Assembly: GCF_006538725.1 (NCBI RefSeq)
Contig: NZ_BJLQ01000003.1
Location: 124,001 to 188,000, forward strand
Length of the DNA stretch: 64,000 bases
DNA from: Cellulomonas gelida
Lineage (GTDB): Bacteria; Actinomycetota; Actinomycetes; Actinomycetales; Cellulomonadaceae
Direction: 5' to 3'
The stretch's first letter is position 1. Every line of letters starts with the position of its first letter. The notes under the pieces were generated by a model, which worked only from the letters and a program-made list of their open reading frames with translations, did not search any database and had not been told where the DNA came from. Shown here one piece after another: positions 36,433-45,561 of this stretch. Position numbers and translations under genes: made by a program.

Positions 36433-37653
36433 GTGGAAAAGACGTCACGACGCGTCGGCCCGGGAGCGCGTCTCGCGCTCCTGCTGCCGGCCGGGGTCGC
36501 ACTGCTCGCGGGCCTCGACGCCGCGCTGACGCTGCTCGGCCTGCCCGCACCCGTCGAGCTCGACCGTCTCCCGGACGTGCACGGGCCGCTCATGGTCCTC
36601 GGCTTCGTCGGGACGCTCGTCGCCCTCGAACGCGCCGTGGCGCTCGCGCCCGCGACGAGCGCCGAGCGCGCGCGCCCGTGGGCCTGGGCGGCGCCGTTGC
36701 TGCTCGGCGTCGGCGGGCTGCTGCTGATCTCGCCCGCGCCGCTCGCCGCGGGTCGCGCGTGTCTCGTGGCTGGCTCCGCGGTGCTCGTCGCGCTGTACGG
36801 CGCGGCCTGGGGTCGTCGCGCCGATCCGGCGATCGCGATCCAGGGCCTGGGCGCGCTCGGCGCGCTCGGCGGCGCGACGCTGTGGGCCGCGGGAGTGCCG
36901 GTGCCGGCGCTCGCGCCGTGGCTGGTCGCGTTCCTCGTCCTGACGATCGTGGGGGAGCGGCTCGAGCTCATGCGCATCGTCCCGCTGCCCGCACTGGCCG
37001 AGCGCGGTCTGCTCGTCGCGTCGCTCGCGGTCGTCGGTGGCGCCGCGCTCGCGCTGCTGTGGCCGGGGGTGGGCACGGCGGTGCTCGGTGCGGCGCTCGT
37101 CGGGACCGTCGCGCTCCTCGTGCGGTTCGACGTCGCGCGACGCACCGTGCGCGGGCACGGGCTGCCGCGCTTCATGGCGGTCGCGATGCTCGGCGCGTTC
37201 GCGTGGCTCGCAGTGGCGGGCGCGATCTGGCTGGTCGGTGGGCCGGTGTCCAGCGGCGTGCGGTACGACGCCGTGCTGCACGCGGTCTTCCTCGGGTTCG
37301 TGATGTCGATGGTCATGGCGCACGCGCCGGTCATCCTGCCCGCGGTGCTGCGCCGGCCGCTGCCCTACCGCCCGGTGATGTACGGCCCGCTGGCGCTGCT
37401 GCACGCGACGCTCGTGCTGCGCCTGCTCGTGGGCGACGCACGCGACGTGCCGTGGGCGGTGCAGGCCGGCGGCGTCGGCAACGTCGTCGCCGTCCTCGCG
37501 TTCGTGGTCGTCGCCGCGACGAGCGTCCTGCGGGGCGCGCCCGCGCGGCCCGCCCGCCCGCAGGCTGCTCCGGTCGGGGACGGCGTGACGCGGACCGGGG
37601 ACGTGGCCGACACCGTCGACGTGGCCGGGGCGCAGCTGGAGGTCGTGGCATGA
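36433..37653 (+). CDS. NnrS-like polytopic membrane protein
   Basis: The protein has 406 residues with about eleven hydrophobic helices from residue 12 on. The His-bearing motif HAVFLGFVMSMVMAHAPVILPAVL near 280-305 and LPDVHGPLMVLGFVGT near 45 match the NnrS pattern. NnrS proteins are heme/copper membrane proteins tied to nitrite and NO metabolism. Its stop overlaps the start of the nirK fusion by four bases (ATGA). The role is inferred from motif and context. Confidence 0.75.
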   Translation: MEKTSRRVGPGARLALLLPAGVALLAGLDAALTLLGLPAPVELDRLPDVHGPLMVLGFVGTLVALERAVALAPATSAERARPWAWAAPLLLGVGGLLLISPAPLAAGRACLVAGSAVLVALYGAAWGRRADPAIAIQGLGALGALGGATLWAAGVPVPALAPWLVAFLVLTIVGERLELMRIVPLPALAERGLLVASLAVVGGAALALLWPGVGTAVLGAALVGTVALLVRFDVARRTVRGHGLPRFMAVAMLGAFAWLAVAGAIWLVGGPVSSGVRYDAVLHAVFLGFVMSMVMAHAPVILPAVLRRPLPYRPVMYGPLALLHATLVLRLLVGDARDVPWAVQAGGVGNVVAVLAFVVVAATSVLRGAPARPARPQAAPVGDGVTRTGDVADTVDVAGAQLEVVA

Positions 37654-40382
37654 CCCGCGCGACCTGGCACCTGCGCGCCAACGCGCTCGTCCTGGCGTGG
37701 CTCGCCGCGGCCGCGCTCCTCACCGTCGCGCACCGGTGGGTGCCCGCGGCGCAGTGGCTCATGGTGCACCTGCTGCTGCTCGGCGCCGTCACCACCGCGA
37801 TCCTGCTGTGGAGCCAGCACTTCGCCGACACCCTGCTGCGCACGCCGGTCCCCGGTGGGCGTCGCGGGCTCACGGCGCGCCTCGCGGCGCACACGGTCGG
37901 CGCGCTGCTCGTCGTCGCGGGGCTCGCGCTGCCGAGCTTCGCGCTCGTCGTGCCCGGCTCGGTACTGGTCGCCGGTGCCGGGCTCGCGCAGGCGGTCGTC
38001 CTGGCGCGGCAGATGCGCGGCGCGCTGCCGACGCGGTTCCGCCCACTCGTGCGCTGGTACGTCTGCGCGGGCGCCGCCCTGCCGTTCGGCGTCGCGTGCG
38101 GCGTCGTGCTCGCGCGCGGCACCCTGTCCGACGCCGCGCACGGGCGCCTGTACGTCGCGCACGTCGTCCTGACGCTCGTCGGGTGGGTCGCGACGACCGT
38201 GCTCGGCACGCTCATGGTGCTGTGGCCCACGGTCCAGCACGCGCGGATCGAACCCGCCGACGAGCGGGACGGCCGCCGGGCGCTGCCCGTGGTCCTGGCC
38301 GGGCTCGGGGTGCTCGTCGTGGCGGCTGCCACCGGCGTGCGCTGGCTCGTGCCCGTGGGATGCGTGGTCGTGAGCGCCGGTGCCGGGCTGGTCGCCGCCG
38401 TCATGTGGCGCCAGCGCCGCGCCGCGGCGCCCGTGGTCGCCGCGAACGCCGCGCGCGACCTGCCCGCGCGCACCGCACCCGTGCACGTCCCGCCCACCTT
38501 CGCGCCGGGCTCGCTCGCCGCGTCGGTCGCCTGGTTCGTCGGCTCGGTGCTGGCCTTCGGGGTCGTCGTCGCGGCCGCACCGGGTTGGGACGTCGCCGTC
38601 GACCGGGTGCGCGGGCTCGTCGCCCCGTTCGTCGTCGGCTTCGCGGCGCAGGTGCTGATCGGCGCGCTGTCGCACCTGCTGCCCGTCGTGCTCGGGGGCG
38701 GGCCTGCGGTCGCGCGCCGCACCGCGGCCGAGCTCGACCGCGGTGGTCTGGTGCGGCTCGTGCTGGTCAACGGTGGCCTGCTGCTGTTCTGCGCGCCCGT
38801 GCCGAGCGCCGTCCGGGTGGTCGTGTCGTTCGTCGTGCTGGGCGCTCTCGTGTCGTTCGTCGTGCTCGCGCTGCGCGCGGTGCTCATCGCCCGGCGCCCG
38901 GTGCCGGCCGCGCCCTCGGCCGGCGCACGCCCGACGCACCGGTCGGGGGCGCTCGCGGTGGGCGTGGGTGCGCTCGCGCTCGCGGTCGTGGTGGGCGTCG
39001 CGATGGACCCGCCCGCCGCCGGCATCGCCACGGCGAGCGCCTCGGGTGACGGCTCGGGCGAGGTCGTCGCGACCGGGCGCACCACGACCGTCCAGGTCGA
39101 GGCCGGCCGCATGCGCTTCTCGCCGTCCCGGATCGAGGTCCCCGCAGGCGACCGGCTCGTGCTGGAGGTGACGAACGTCGACGACGACGTCCACGACCTG
39201 GTCGTCGCCAACGGGGCGACCAGCGGTCGGCTCGCGCCCGGCGAGAGCGCGCGGGTGGACGTGGGGGTCGTGGGCGCGGGGCTCGACGCATGGTGCTCCG
39301 TGGCCGGTCACCGGCTCATGGGGATGACGCTGGCGATCGTCGTCACGGGCGACGCCGAGGTCGCGTCGCCGGTCGACCCGGGCTCCGGCGAGCGTCCCGA
39401 CGAGGGTGTCACGGGCGGCCAGGACCACGCGATGCCGCACCACGGTGGCGACCCGGGCGAGGGCACGGCCTCCGGCTCCGGGTCGGCCGCCGACCTGCTC
39501 GACCTCATGGCCGAGCCGGACCCGGACTTCGTCGCCCGCGACGCGACGCTCGCTCCGCTCGGCCCCGACGAGGGTCCGGTGACGCGGCACGTGCGGCTCG
39601 TCGTGCAGGAGGTCGTGCGCGAGGTCGCCCCGGGGGTGACGCAACGGCTGTGGACGTTCGGGGGCACGGCGCCGGGTCCCGTGCTGCACGGACGCGTCGG
39701 CGACCGCTTCGTCGTGACGCTCGTCAACGACGGCTCGATCGGCCACTCGATCGACTTCCACGCGGGCGCGCTCGCCCCCGACGACGTCATGCGGACCATC
39801 GCGCCGGGCGAGGAGCTGACGTACGCGTTCACCGCCACGCGGTCCGGGATCTGGATGTACCACTGCTCGACCATGCCGATGTCGACGCACATCGCGAACG
39901 GCATGTCGGGCGCGGTCGTCATCGAGCCCGACGGGCTCGCGCCGGTCGACCGGCAGTACGTCGTCGTGCAGTCCGAGCTCTACCTCGGCGCGCAGGGCGG
40001 CGAGGTGGACGCGGCGAAGGTCGCCACGCAGATGCCCGACCTCGTGGTGCTCAACGGCTACGCGAACCAGTACCGCGACCGGCCGCTGGCCGCGACCGTC
40101 GGGCAGCCCGTCCGGTTCTGGGTGCTCGACTCGGGGCCGAACCGGCCGAGCGCGTTCCACGTCGTCGGCGGGCAGTTCCACACCGTGTACCGCGAGGGCG
40201 AGTACACGCTGCGCGACGGCGGGTCGACCGGCACGGGCGGGTCGCAGGTGCTCGCGCTGCAGCCCGCCGAGGGCGGGTTCGTCGAGCTGACGTTCCCGCA
40301 GGCCGGCACGTATCCGTTCGTCTCGCACGTGATGTCGGACGCCGAGAAGGGCGCCGCGGGTCGCGTGGTGGTCACCCCCTGA
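37650..40382 (+). CDS. nirK: Membrane domain-cupredoxin-copper nitrite reductase fusion
   Basis: The protein has 910 residues. Residues 1-455 hold about eleven helices, again NnrS-like. Residues 465-570 are a single cupredoxin with complete type-1 copper ligands (VHDLVV near 513, WCSVAGHRLMGM near 548). Residues 640-910 are an AniA/NirK-type enzyme: type-1 ligands in HSIDFH and HCSTMPMSTHIANGM near 737, catalytic Asp in SIDFH, His in FHVVGGQFH, and type-2 His in SHVM near 892. It reduces nitrite to NO outside the membrane. A His-rich linker separates the cupredoxin from NirK. The cupredoxin could pass electrons to it. Confidence 0.9.
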   Translation: MTRATWHLRANALVLAWLAAAALLTVAHRWVPAAQWLMVHLLLLGAVTTAILLWSQHFADTLLRTPVPGGRRGLTARLAAHTVGALLVVAGLALPSFALVVPGSVLVAGAGLAQAVVLARQMRGALPTRFRPLVRWYVCAGAALPFGVACGVVLARGTLSDAAHGRLYVAHVVLTLVGWVATTVLGTLMVLWPTVQHARIEPADERDGRRALPVVLAGLGVLVVAAATGVRWLVPVGCVVVSAGAGLVAAVMWRQRRAAAPVVAANAARDLPARTAPVHVPPTFAPGSLAASVAWFVGSVLAFGVVVAAAPGWDVAVDRVRGLVAPFVVGFAAQVLIGALSHLLPVVLGGGPAVARRTAAELDRGGLVRLVLVNGGLLLFCAPVPSAVRVVVSFVVLGALVSFVVLALRAVLIARRPVPAAPSAGARPTHRSGALAVGVGALALAVVVGVAMDPPAAGIATASASGDGSGEVVATGRTTTVQVEAGRMRFSPSRIEVPAGDRLVLEVTNVDDDVHDLVVANGATSGRLAPGESARVDVGVVGAGLDAWCSVAGHRLMGMTLAIVVTGDAEVASPVDPGSGERPDEGVTGGQDHAMPHHGGDPGEGTASGSGSAADLLDLMAEPDPDFVARDATLAPLGPDEGPVTRHVRLVVQEVVREVAPGVTQRLWTFGGTAPGPVLHGRVGDRFVVTLVNDGSIGHSIDFHAGALAPDDVMRTIAPGEELTYAFTATRSGIWMYHCSTMPMSTHIANGMSGAVVIEPDGLAPVDRQYVVVQSELYLGAQGGEVDAAKVATQMPDLVVLNGYANQYRDRPLAATVGQPVRFWVLDSGPNRPSAFHVVGGQFHTVYREGEYTLRDGGSTGTGGSQVLALQPAEGGFVELTFPQAGTYPFVSHVMSDAEKGAAGRVVVTP

Positions 40383-40398
40383 CACCACGACGACGAAG

Positions 40399-40437
40399 GG
40401 GTGGGGAGGCGCGCTCGGAGCCCGCGCCTCCCCACCC
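40399..40437. terminator. 15-bp hairpin terminator between nirK and pgi
   Basis: A perfect 15-bp stem (GGGTGGGGAGGCGCG with its complement) closes a 9-base loop between two convergent genes, so it can serve both. Confidence 0.85.
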
Positions 40438-40455
40438 GTTCCTGGGTCTCGTCGG

Positions 40456-42135
40456 TCAGTCGCGCAACGCGAGGTACGTCGAGATCAGGGACTTCGTCGA
40501 CGGGTCCTGGGCGTCGAGCGCCGCGGCGTCGCCCTCGACCGCGGGCGCGATCTCGAGCGCGAGCTTCTTGCCGAGCTCGACACCCCACTGGTCGAACGAG
40601 TCGATGCCCCAGACGACGCCCTGCACGAACGTGATGTGCTCGTACAGCGCGATGAGCTGGCCGAGCACGGAGGGCGTCAGCGCGGAGGCGAGGATCGACG
40701 TCGTCGGACGGTTGCCGGAGAACACGCGCGCGGGGACGATCGCCTCGTCCGTGCCCTCGGCGCGCACCTCGTCGGCCGTCTTGCCGAACGCGAGGGCCTT
40801 GGTCTGCGCGAAGAAGTTCGCCAGGAACAGGCCGTGCACGTCGGCGTCGCCGTCCTGCAGCGGGTGCGCGGGGTTGGCCACGGCGATGAAGTCCGCCGGG
40901 ATCAGGCGCGTGCCCTGGTGGATGAGCTGGTAGAACGCGTGCTGGCCGTTGGTGCCGGGCTCGCCCCAGAACACCTCGCCGGTGGCCGTCGTGACGGGCG
41001 TGCCGTCCCAGCGGACCGACTTGCCGTTCGACTCCATCGTGAGCTGCTGCAGGTACGCCGGGAACCGGTGCAGGTACTGCGCGTAGGGGAGCACGGCGTG
41101 CGTGTGGGCGCCGAGGAAGTTGACGTACCAGACGTTCAGCAGACCCATGAGGACGGGGACGTTGCTCGCGAGCGGCGTGGTCGCGACGTGCTCGTCGACC
41201 GCGTGGAAGCCGGCGAGCAGCTCGCCGAACGCCTCGGGGCCGATCGCGATCGCGACCGACGTCCCGATCGCCGAGTCGACCGAGTAGCGGCCGCCGACCC
41301 AGTCCCAGAAGCCGAACGCGTTGGCCGGGTCGATGCCGAACGCCGCGACCTTGTCGAGCGCGGTCGAGACCGCGACGAAGTGCTGCGCGACGGCAGCGGT
41401 CCGCGCCTCGTCGGTGTCCGCGGGGTGACCCGCGGCGGCGAGCTGGTCCCAGAGCCACTGACGCGCGAGTCGCGCGTTGGTGAGCGTCTCGAGCGTGCCG
41501 AACGTCTTGGACGCGACGATGAACAGGGTGGTCGTCGGGTCGAGGCCCTTGACCTTCTCGGCGAGGTCGGACGGGTCGATGTTCGAGACGAAGCGGACCT
41601 CGAGGCCCTCCTGCACGTACGGCTTGAGCGCCTCGTAGACCATGACGGGGCCGAGGTCGGATCCGCCGATGCCGATGTTGACGACGGTCTTCACGGGTGC
41701 GCCCGTGACACCCGTCCACTGGCCGGAGCGCACCTTGTCCGCGAACGCGTAGACCTTCGCGAGCTCGGCCTGCACGTCCGCGTCCACGTCCTGGCCGTCG
41801 ACGACGAGGGGCGGGGTGGCGCCCGCCGGGCGGCGCAGCGCGGTGTGCAGCACCGCGCGGTCCTCGGTGACGTTGATGTGCTCGCCGCGCAGCATCGCCT
41901 GCAGGCGGTCGGCGACGCCCGTCTCCTCGGCGAGGCGCACCAGGAGCGCGAGCGTCTCGTCCGTGACGAGGTTCTTCGACAGGTCGACGTGCAGGTCCGC
42001 GAGGCGGAACGTGAGCCGCTGCGCCCGCTGCGGGTCCGCGGCGAACCAGCCGCGCAGGTCCGCGGTGAGCGTGGACTCGTGCGCGGACAGGTCCTGCCAC
42101 GCGCTCGTCGTCGTGGCGTCGATGGGGCTGGTCAC
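40456..42135 (-). CDS. pgi: Glucose-6-phosphate isomerase
   Basis: The protein has 559 residues from GTG 42135 (GGAGGG upstream). PGI signatures are present: [20 protein letters not shown] near 150, [14 protein letters not shown] near 210, [10 protein letters not shown] near 285, the second signature GHAYQ-like [14 protein letters not shown] near 390 and [13 protein letters not shown] near 510. It interconverts glucose-6-phosphate and fructose-6-phosphate. The longer frame to 42228 lacks a ribosome-binding site. Confidence 0.95.
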   Translation of the reverse strand: MTSPIDATTTSAWQDLSAHESTLTADLRGWFAADPQRAQRLTFRLADLHVDLSKNLVTDETLALLVRLAEETGVADRLQAMLRGEHINVTEDRAVLHTALRRPAGATPPLVVDGQDVDADVQAELAKVYAFADKVRSGQWTGVTGAPVKTVVNIGIGGSDLGPVMVYEALKPYVQEGLEVRFVSNIDPSDLAEKVKGLDPTTTLFIVASKTFGTLETLTNARLARQWLWDQLAAAGHPADTDEARTAAVAQHFVAVSTALDKVAAFGIDPANAFGFWDWVGGRYSVDSAIGTSVAIAIGPEAFGELLAGFHAVDEHVATTPLASNVPVLMGLLNVWYVNFLGAHTHAVLPYAQYLHRFPAYLQQLTMESNGKSVRWDGTPVTTATGEVFWGEPGTNGQHAFYQLIHQGTRLIPADFIAVANPAHPLQDGDADVHGLFLANFFAQTKALAFGKTADEVRAEGTDEAIVPARVFSGNRPTTSILASALTPSVLGQLIALYEHITFVQGVVWGIDSFDQWGVELGKKLALEIAPAVEGDAAALDAQDPSTKSLISTYLALRD

Positions 42136-42364
42136 GATGGGGTTCCCTCCGGGTGGCTCTGGGAGCGGGGTGTCACGGAGCGCGGCGACGACGAACCGGT
42201 GCGGCTCGGTGCGCGCGGACGTCTCCAACCTAGTGCGCGCGCGTGCGGCGCCGCACGGGACCGGGGCGGGACCTGCTCAGGACCAGCACGGGGACCGGGG
42301 CGAGGACCGGGCCGCGGACGGGGGCGAGGACCGACGCGCGGGCGGACGAGCAGCTCGTCCGACC

Positions 42365-42370
42365 TACAGT
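42365..42370 (+). promoter_or_regulatory. -10 box, leaderless start of small membrane protein
   Basis: TACAGT lies six bases before GTG 42377. Confidence 0.55.
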
Positions 42371-42376
42371 GACGCG

Positions 42377-42697
42377 GTGACCCGACGCGTACCCACCGCC
42401 CTGATCGCCGCCGTCAGCCTCGTCGCCGGGTTCGCCGTCGCTCAGGCGACCGGGGTGCGTGCGCTCGGGGGAGCGGTGCTGGTGCTCGGCGCGGCGTGGT
42501 GCGTGCAGCGGTCGTGGCGTACCGCCGGCCCGTGGCGGGTCGCGGTCGTCGTCGTGCTCGGTGCACTCGGGTTCGTGGCCTCGCACGTGCTGGCTCGGAC
42601 CGCGCTCGGCGCCTGGCCCTCGGTGCTGCTGGTCTCCGCCGCGCTCGGCGCGGCCACGTGGCTCGTCGTCGACACGCGCGGACGCCCCTCGCGCTGA
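42377..42697 (+). CDS. Small membrane protein, about four helices
   Basis: The protein has 106 residues. Hydrophobic segments lie near 8-25, 30-45, 54-72 and 80-98, with Arg at both ends. It is not recognised. GTG start by a leaderless -10. It is followed by a strong hairpin. Function unknown; it may be a small integral membrane protein common in actinobacteria. Confidence 0.72.
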   Translation: MTRRVPTALIAAVSLVAGFAVAQATGVRALGGAVLVLGAAWCVQRSWRTAGPWRVAVVVVLGALGFVASHVLARTALGAWPSVLLVSAALGAATWLVVDTRGRPSR

Positions 42698-42708
42698 CCT
42701 GGCGCCCC

Positions 42709-42739
42709 GCCGACGGCGCGCGCGGTTCGCGCCGTCGGC
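42709..42739 (+). terminator. 12-bp hairpin after small membrane protein
   Basis: A perfect 12-bp stem (GCCGACGGCGCG with its complement) closes a 7-base loop; five outer GGCGC/GCGCC pairs extend it past a small bulge. Confidence 0.75.
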
Positions 42740-42777
42740 GCGCCCCACGAAACAGGCGTGTGAACAGACGATCACGA

Positions 42778-42793
42778 TGTGATCACAGTCACC
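42778..42793 (+). promoter_or_regulatory. CRP/GlxR-like site
   Basis: TGTGA-TCACAG-TCACC matches TGTGA-N6-TCACA at nine of ten positions, just upstream of the ROK gene -35. It suggests cAMP-CRP type control of the amino-sugar operon (inference). Confidence 0.5.
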
Positions 42794-42801
42794 GTCGAGC
42801 C

Positions 42802-42832
42802 TTGACGGCGATTAATAAGGAAGGTCTACTAA
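42802..42832 (+). promoter_or_regulatory. Promoter and ROK-type operator
   Basis: TTGACG (-35, 42802-42807), 17 bases, then TCTACT (-10, 42825-42830), seven bases before ATG 42838. TTAATAAG-GAAGG-TCTACTAA (42812-42832) is a near-inverted AT-rich repeat covering the spacer and -10, typical for autoregulated ROK repressors. Confidence 0.55.
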
Positions 42833-42837
42833 CAAAC

Positions 42838-44004
42838 ATGCAAGCGACCACGAGCCCCGGTGCACGCGCCGGACGAGCCCTGCGGCCCACCGCCAAGGTG
42901 CTCCCTGGGCACGCCCGGGTCCACAACCGGTCGCTCGTGCTGGCTCACCTGTTCCACACCGGCCCGTCGTCCCGCGCGGACATCGCGCGCAGCAGCGGCC
43001 TGACCCGCGTGACGGTCTCGACGCTCGTCGGTGATCTCATCGACGAGGGCCTGGTCGAGGAGCTCGGCGTGCGGGCCGAGGGCAAGGTCGGCAAGCCCGC
43101 GACACTCGTCGGGATGCGCACGCAGGCGTTCCAGGTGGTCGCTGTCGACCTCACCGACGACGCCACGATCCACGGCGCGGTGCTCACGCTCACCGGCGAG
43201 GTGATCACCCGGCACGCAGCCCCGCTCGACGGGCGTGCGGGCGACGCCGCGGTCGACGCGCTCGAGACGGTGTGCCGCGCGCTGCTCGCCGCGGCCGACC
43301 GGCCCGTGATCGGCATCGGCATCGCGTCGCCGGGCGTCATCACGACCGACGGCCACGTCGTCCAGGCGCCGAACCGTGGCTGGTACGACCTGCCGCTCGC
43401 CACGCTGCTGCGCGACCGTCTCGACGTCCCCGTGCACGTCGCGAACGACGCCAACTCGCGCGCGCTCGGCGAGTTCACGTTCGGCAAGGCGTCAGGCCGG
43501 GGCTCGATGGTCCTGACCGTGGGGGAGGGCGTCGGCGCGGGACTCGTCGTCGACGGCGCGCTCGTCCTGGGCCGCAACAACGCCGCGGGCGAGATCGGCC
43601 ACGTGACGGTCGTCGACGCCAGCACCCCCGGCGAGATCCCGCTCGCGTGCGCGTGCGGCCGAGCCGGCTGCCTGGAGACCGTGCTGAGCGTGCCGGCCCT
43701 GCGCCGCCGCATCGCGGGTCTCGACCCCGAGGACTCCGACGCCGCCCTGGCGTCGGCGGGACGGATGCTGGGGATCGCCCTGGCACCCGTCGTCAGCGCG
43801 CTCGACCTCGCAGAGGTCCTGCTCTCCGGCCCCACGGAGCTGCTGGACGGTCCCCTGCGCGAGGCGGCGCTCACCGCCATCCGGACCCGGACCATGCCCG
43901 TGATCGGGCGTGGGCTGACCGTGCGGATGGGATCGCTCGACGAGGACGGAGCGCTGGCCGGTGCGGCAGTGCTCGTCCTGTCGGGGCAGCTCGGGGTCAC
44001 GTGA
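42838..44004 (+). CDS. ROK-family transcriptional repressor (NagC-like)
   Basis: The protein has 388 residues. An N-terminal helix-turn-helix is at about 35-75 (SSRADIARSSGLTRVTVSTLVGDLI). The ROK sugar-kinase fold follows, with the ligand region GIGIASPGVI and the zinc-binding Cys set ACACGRAGCLETVL near 285-295. DNA-binding plus degenerate kinase fold marks a sugar-responsive repressor. It leads the amino-sugar operon, so an amino-sugar phosphate is the likely inducer. Confidence 0.88.
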   Translation: MQATTSPGARAGRALRPTAKVLPGHARVHNRSLVLAHLFHTGPSSRADIARSSGLTRVTVSTLVGDLIDEGLVEELGVRAEGKVGKPATLVGMRTQAFQVVAVDLTDDATIHGAVLTLTGEVITRHAAPLDGRAGDAAVDALETVCRALLAAADRPVIGIGIASPGVITTDGHVVQAPNRGWYDLPLATLLRDRLDVPVHVANDANSRALGEFTFGKASGRGSMVLTVGEGVGAGLVVDGALVLGRNNAAGEIGHVTVVDASTPGEIPLACACGRAGCLETVLSVPALRRRIAGLDPEDSDAALASAGRMLGIALAPVVSALDLAEVLLSGPTELLDGPLREAALTAIRTRTMPVIGRGLTVRMGSLDEDGALAGAAVLVLSGQLGVT

Positions 44005-44092
44005 CGACCCCGAGCCGCCCCCTTGCAGGTCAAGGCACCACCCCGGCGACCGCCGCCCCGGCGCTCGCCTCGCACACGGGAGGAACCCCAAC

Positions 44093-45424
44093 GTGAAGAT
44101 GCTACGGTTCGCGGCCCTCGGCGTGGCGGCGACGCTCGCGCTGACCGCCTGCAGCTCTGCCGACACGCCGTCGGACGACGCGACGACCGCCGGCGGAGAC
44201 AAGACGCCTGAGGCCGCCGAGATCACGCTCTGGCTGGCCGGTGGCGACACCAACAAGGACCTGCGCCAGTACCTCAAGGACACGTTCGCCGCGGAGAACC
44301 CCGGGTCGACGCTGAACATCGAGGAGATCGCCTGGCCCGACCTGGTCACCAAGCTGACGACCTCGCTGCCCGACGAGGCGAACACGCCGGACGTCGTCGA
44401 GATCGGCAACACGCAGTCGCCGACCTTCACGACCGTGGGTGCGTTCCGTGACCTGACGCCGCTGTACGACGAGCTGGGCGGCGACAAGCTGCTGCAGTCG
44501 TTCGTCGACGTCGGCGCGGTCGACGGCAAGAACTACGCGCTGCCGTACTACTTCGGCTCGCGCTACATGTTCTACCGCAAGGACATCTGGACGGCCGCCG
44601 GCCTCGAGGTGCCCAAGACGCTCTCGGAGTTCTCGGAGTCGGTCGCCAAGCTCAAGACCGACACGCAGTCGGGCTTCGCGATGGGTGGCCAGGACTGGCG
44701 CAACGGCATCTCGTGGGTGTTCGCCAACGGCGGCGAGCTCGCGACGGTGGACGGCACCACCTGGACCTCGACGCTCTCGGACCCGAACACCATCAAGGGT
44801 CTCGAGCAGTGGCAGAAGGTCTACCAGGACGCGTCGAACCTGCCCTCGACCGAGCGGGACGTCGCGTACTGGGACTTCCTGAACGACGGCACCGACGGCA
44901 CGCCGCCCTCGGCGGCGACGATCATGGCGCCGGGCTGGGCGCGCTGGTCGATCGGTGACATCACGAAGAACGACGCGGGCGAGGAGGTGCGCGACGGCAT
45001 GGCGGACGACACGAAGTTCGACATCTTCGCCCTGCCGGGCACCGACGGCGGCATCGCGCCGGTCTTCGCCGGTGGCTCGAACATCGCCGTGTCGGCGAAG
45101 TCGAAGCACCCGGAGCTCGCGGAGAACCTGCTGCGGATCGTCTTCTCGAAGGAGTACCAGACGATGCTCGGCGGTGCGGGCCTCGGCCCGGGCAACTCCG
45201 ACTACGTGTCCTCGCTGGGCGACGACAAGTTCGCGCAGACGATGATCGAGACGGCGGCCGCCTCCAAGCTCACCCCGGCCGCGCCGGGCTGGGCCGCGAT
45301 CGAGGGCGCGTTCGTCTACGAGGAGCTGTTCCAGAAGATCGCCGACGGCGGCGACGTCGCCGCGCTGGCGAAGGAGTACGACGCCAAGCTGACGCCCATG
45401 CTCAACGGTGGCGCCGCGGGCTGA
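44093..45424 (+). CDS. Sugar ABC transporter substrate-binding lipoprotein
   Basis: The protein has 443 residues from GTG 44093 with GGAGGAA upstream. The signal peptide ends in the lipobox LTAC with Cys20. The family-1 solute-binding fold follows: ITLWLAGGDTN, TPDVVEIGNTQ, YALPYYFGSRYMFYRKDIW near 145-165 and GGSNIAVSAKSKHPELAENLLR near 325. Outer-face capture of an oligosaccharide is expected. The downstream nagB and ROK kinase point to N-acetylglucosamine, chitobiose or glucosamine. It is followed by two large hairpins. Confidence 0.9.
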   Translation: MKMLRFAALGVAATLALTACSSADTPSDDATTAGGDKTPEAAEITLWLAGGDTNKDLRQYLKDTFAAENPGSTLNIEEIAWPDLVTKLTTSLPDEANTPDVVEIGNTQSPTFTTVGAFRDLTPLYDELGGDKLLQSFVDVGAVDGKNYALPYYFGSRYMFYRKDIWTAAGLEVPKTLSEFSESVAKLKTDTQSGFAMGGQDWRNGISWVFANGGELATVDGTTWTSTLSDPNTIKGLEQWQKVYQDASNLPSTERDVAYWDFLNDGTDGTPPSAATIMAPGWARWSIGDITKNDAGEEVRDGMADDTKFDIFALPGTDGGIAPVFAGGSNIAVSAKSKHPELAENLLRIVFSKEYQTMLGGAGLGPGNSDYVSSLGDDKFAQTMIETAAASKLTPAAPGWAAIEGAFVYEELFQKIADGGDVAALAKEYDAKLTPMLNGGAAG

Positions 45425-45432
45425 CGCCCGAT

Positions 45433-45469
45433 CGCGGGTGACCGGGCCGCGCAGGCCCGGTCACCCGCG
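45433..45469 (+). terminator. Intergenic hairpin 1 (16-bp stem)
   Basis: A perfect 16-bp stem (CGCGGGTGACCGGGCC with its complement) closes a 5-base loop nine bases after the binding-protein stop. It may reduce read-through or protect the upstream message. Confidence 0.75.
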
Positions 45470-45479
45470 GACCGACCAG

Positions 45480-45522
45480 CCGTCCGCGAGGGTGCACACC
45501 CCCCGCGCACCCTCGCGGACGG
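45480..45522 (+). terminator. Intergenic hairpin 2 (16-bp stem)
   Basis: A second perfect 16-bp stem (CCGTCCGCGAGGGTGC with its complement) with an 11-base C-rich loop lies 10 bases after the first and 40 bases before the first permease gene. Confidence 0.75.
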
Positions 45523-45561
45523 CAGCCCCGAGGCCACGCCTCGGCACACAGGAGATCACTC

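Noticed and set aside
40456..42228. pgi start at 42228
   Set aside because: The extra 31 residues are poorly protein-like, and GTG 42135 has GGAGGG upstream and begins where PGI homology starts.
42838..44004. ROK kinase instead of repressor
   Set aside because: It has an N-terminal helix-turn-helix, and the true kinase of the operon is the separate ROK gene at 47447.
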